From OLB16 sp964481775 (lineage in GTDB: Bacteria; Hinthialibacterota; Hinthialibacteria; OLB16), in assembly GCA_964481775.1 (NCBI GenBank), contig CAYZUX010000004.1, forward strand, positions 19,439 through 83,438: DNA of 64,000 nt, in the 5' to 3' direction. Below, in pieces: positions 62,558 to 64,000 of this stretch. How positions within the stretch are numbered: the stretch's first letter is position 1; every line of letters starts with the position of its first letter. The notes below the pieces were generated by a model. It saw nothing but the letters and a program-made list of their open reading frames with translations, ran no database searches and was not told where the DNA came from. A program made the translations under genes and the position numbers.

Positions 62558-63307
62558 TCAGGCCAGATCGGCTCGCAGTTCATCATCGAGGATTTTAGCG
62601 AGGCTACGCAGCAAGTAGGCGCCATCTCCCAGATAAGCGCTCCCATGTTGGCAAGCCAATGTCTTCGGTTCGAGCACTGCCAGCCGCTCAAGAATCGCGG
62701 CTGTCCTGGTGGAGTGAGCATAGTAATCCATCGGCTTGCGCATCTCTTCGCTGGCCGTCAGGATTTCCGATTCGGTAATGGGCACAGATTCGGCTCCCGC
62801 CTGAGTAAAGAGATCACCGCACAGAAGTGTGCGGGTCGTTCTGTCAAATAACACGCCGCAGTCCCAGCCATGTGGCACATGTGGGGTGTCAATCCACAGC
62901 CACTGTTTTGTACCGGTTGAAAACTCTTCACCGTCGGCCAAGCCTTGGGCTGGGCGATCGGCGTGATCGTTGAGTGACGTCATTAATCCGACCTGGCTGG
63001 CGAATGGGATAGCGTGTGGCGCTACTCCCAGAAACTCATTCATCGCGCCGACTTCGTCCCCCTCAAAGTGGGAGTAACCAATATGGCGGAGGCGATCGAG
63101 TGGGATAACCTTCGAGATCGCTTCCGACACAAAGGGAAACCATCCACGCCAGCCGGTATGGAAAATCATCGGCTCATCGTCGACGATCAGGTACTGGCTG
63201 AGGTTGAAGCCACCGGGGATTGCCTCAATCAGCAAGGGAGTATTGATACGGTAGATTCCTGCAGCAACCTCATCAATTCTTGTTCGTGTGTGTGGGTTTG
63301 TCTGCAT
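62558..63307 (-). CDS. metallo-beta-lactamase-fold protein (diiron flavoprotein-type, without flavodoxin)
   Basis: 249 residues; ATG with AGGAG eight bases upstream. YSHFEGDEVGA gives the H-x-E-x-D metal motif of the oxygen/nitric-oxide-reducing flavodiiron proteins; later ligands appear as DTPHVPHGWDCG, LLCGDLFTQ and ACQHGSAYLG. The flavodoxin domain of full flavodiiron proteins is missing, so it would need a separate electron donor or has another role. It lies between comM and a copy of the comM 3' end. Confidence 0.8.
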   Translation of the reverse strand: MQTNPHTRTRIDEVAAGIYRINTPLLIEAIPGGFNLSQYLIVDDEPMIFHTGWRGWFPFVSEAISKVIPLDRLRHIGYSHFEGDEVGAMNEFLGVAPHAIPFASQVGLMTSLNDHADRPAQGLADGEEFSTGTKQWLWIDTPHVPHGWDCGVLFDRTTRTLLCGDLFTQAGAESVPITESEILTASEEMRKPMDYYAHSTRTAAILERLAVLEPKTLACQHGSAYLGDGAYLLRSLAKILDDELRADLA

Positions 63308-63464
63308 GATACAACTCCTGGGATGAAATCCGGGATTTCCATTTTGGCCCCGCGGTTCCCTGGATGATCCTTCCCTATCTTATCCCGGCCGGTAAATGAA
63401 ATCGAGTGAGAATGGGCTCGTCATCTTGTCACACCTGATGAGAAGGTTCGGCATGGCATTCCCA

Positions 63465-63527
63465 GAGGCGATCCAGTACCGGACTCTCGACCGGAAGATG
63501 TTCGCGCAGGAGCGTGAGGCAGCATAA
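63465..63527 (+). pseudogene. comM: duplicated 3' end of comM (63 bases)
   Basis: Matches the last 63 bases of comM (62363-62425), in frame to the stop, with four differences. All four are synonymous. It lacks the rest of the gene and a start, so it is not expressed as protein. Sits 1.1 kb after the true comM end, across the MBL gene. Confidence 0.9.
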
Positions 63528-63535
63528 GGCAGTCT

Positions 63536-64000
63536 TTAGCGCCTGCAGGCCGCCCATTCGATCGACTGAACCAGGATCCTGCGCACCTCAGGGGGTTCCA
63601 GCGACTTGGGATCATGGCCCAAGGCAAAGTACACACACCGTGCATTATGGAAGTAGTGGGTACAGAGTAGAGGTTCCGCCACGGTGTGACCAAAACGTTC
63701 CTGGTCCGCTGTCATGATCACATGCATATCCGGGCGCATCAGCAGGTTGAAATAAAGTTCATCATTGGTGATAAAGGGACGCACTCCCTCGATGATCGGG
63801 TGGCCTTCATCGGCGATATCCAGGCGGAAGGTATGGTAGGGATCATGGGTTGATTTTCCTCCCACCCACATCGCACCGAAGATATCGATCGAGTCCCGCC
63901 AGCTTTGGGTGTTGGCCACCGCGAAGTGGTTTACCACCAGCCCATGCCCCTCCTTGAGAAACTGGATGATTCCCTCTTTCACGAAATCGGGCGGATTGCC
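63536..64000 (-). CDS. ThuA-like domain protein, 5' end outside the window
   Basis: 155 codons open to the window edge; the start is missing. DIADEGHPIIEGVRPFITNDELYFNLLM, RFGHTVAEPLLCT, ARCVYFALGHDPKSL and VRRILVQSIEWAA match the ThuA (trehalose utilisation) glutamine-amidotransferase-like fold, in which the last strands and the WAxGxGRVFYxxLGHD motif are conserved. Cytoplasmic or exported form cannot be decided. The function in sugar metabolism is known only in outline. Confidence 0.8.
   Translation of the reverse strand, partial: GNPPDFVKEGIIQFLKEGHGLVVNHFAVANTQSWRDSIDIFGAMWVGGKSTHDPYHTFRLDIADEGHPIIEGVRPFITNDELYFNLLMRPDMHVIMTADQERFGHTVAEPLLCTHYFHNARCVYFALGHDPKSLEPPEVRRILVQSIEWAACRR

Noticed and set aside
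62286..62618. 110-residue plus frame across the comM end
   Set aside because: Out-of-frame shadow of comM running into intergenic sequence; composition is not protein-like.
1..64000. tRNA or rRNA genes
   Set aside because: No cloverleaf with a TTCGA-type T-arm and acceptor pairing, and no rRNA-like stretch, was recognised by eye; a covariance-model scan would be decisive.

Overview
The window is about 57% GC chromosomal DNA from an uncultured Gram-negative bacterium, interrupted by one 100-base scaffold gap. The outer membrane is implied by LptE and several lipoproteins. Threonine/proline-rich surface proteins with a dockerin-like tail, many TPR proteins, a sulfatase, a ThuA-like protein and a DUF1343 protein suggest a candidate phylum near the FCB/PVC groups (Sumerlaeota- or Hydrogenedentota-like). 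That placement is an inference from gene content; no rRNA or tRNA gene was found to test it.

Layout. 0-2.2 kb: cysteine synthase and a secreted DUF547 protein. 2.2-10.9 kb: a tightly packed plus-strand operon that opens with a near-consensus promoter. It encodes a secreted Gly-rich protein, a very long helical lipoprotein flanked by two related small soluble proteins, a 34-residue membrane peptide, LptE, the DNA polymerase III delta subunit and a mannose-1-phosphate guanylyltransferase. An orphan FlgC-like small protein follows. 11.9-22.9 kb: a compact phage-structural cluster (portal, decoration protein, capsid, Dit-like tail protein, protease, fibre, lysis genes, hub, terminase). I see no integrase, repressor, replication gene, tail-tube or tape-measure gene, so it may be a domesticated particle or gene-transfer-agent-like unit. 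23.0-33.5 kb: TPR proteins, ThiS, a response regulator fused to an ATPase domain, a dehydrogenase/Gfo-Idh fusion with a GT2 glycosyltransferase, and glycogen synthase. 33.5-37.1 kb: DUF309, a truncated HigA-type antitoxin, TlyA and a polysaccharide deacetylase. 37.2 kb: the gap, flanked by identical 55-mers, which looks like an unmerged assembly overlap. 37.7-41.8 kb: a cytochrome bd-like membrane pair with a c-type haem domain, then MurJ. 41.8-47.3 kb: a galactonate dehydratase-type enolase, a secreted esterase, a XerC-type recombinase and groES-groEL. 47.4-54.3 kb: hairpin repeats in inverted orientation bracket a sulfatase, Ogt, a ceramidase-like protein and an alcohol dehydrogenase; a DUF1343 protein and an NSS transporter with its small subunit follow. 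55.9-64 kb: an atypical signal peptidase, a 1370-residue surface protein, ComM, a metallo-beta-lactamase-fold protein bracketed by two copies of the comM 3' end, and a ThuA-like protein cut by the window edge.

Functional themes are envelope building (LptE, MurJ, signal peptidase, deacetylase, GDP-mannose and glycosyltransferase functions), breakdown of sugars, esters and sulfated or wall glycans, and periplasmic or surface scaffold proteins of unknown role. The most unusual items are the reduced phage cluster, the helical lipoprotein operon, the bd-like oxidase and the synonymous-only comM end duplication.
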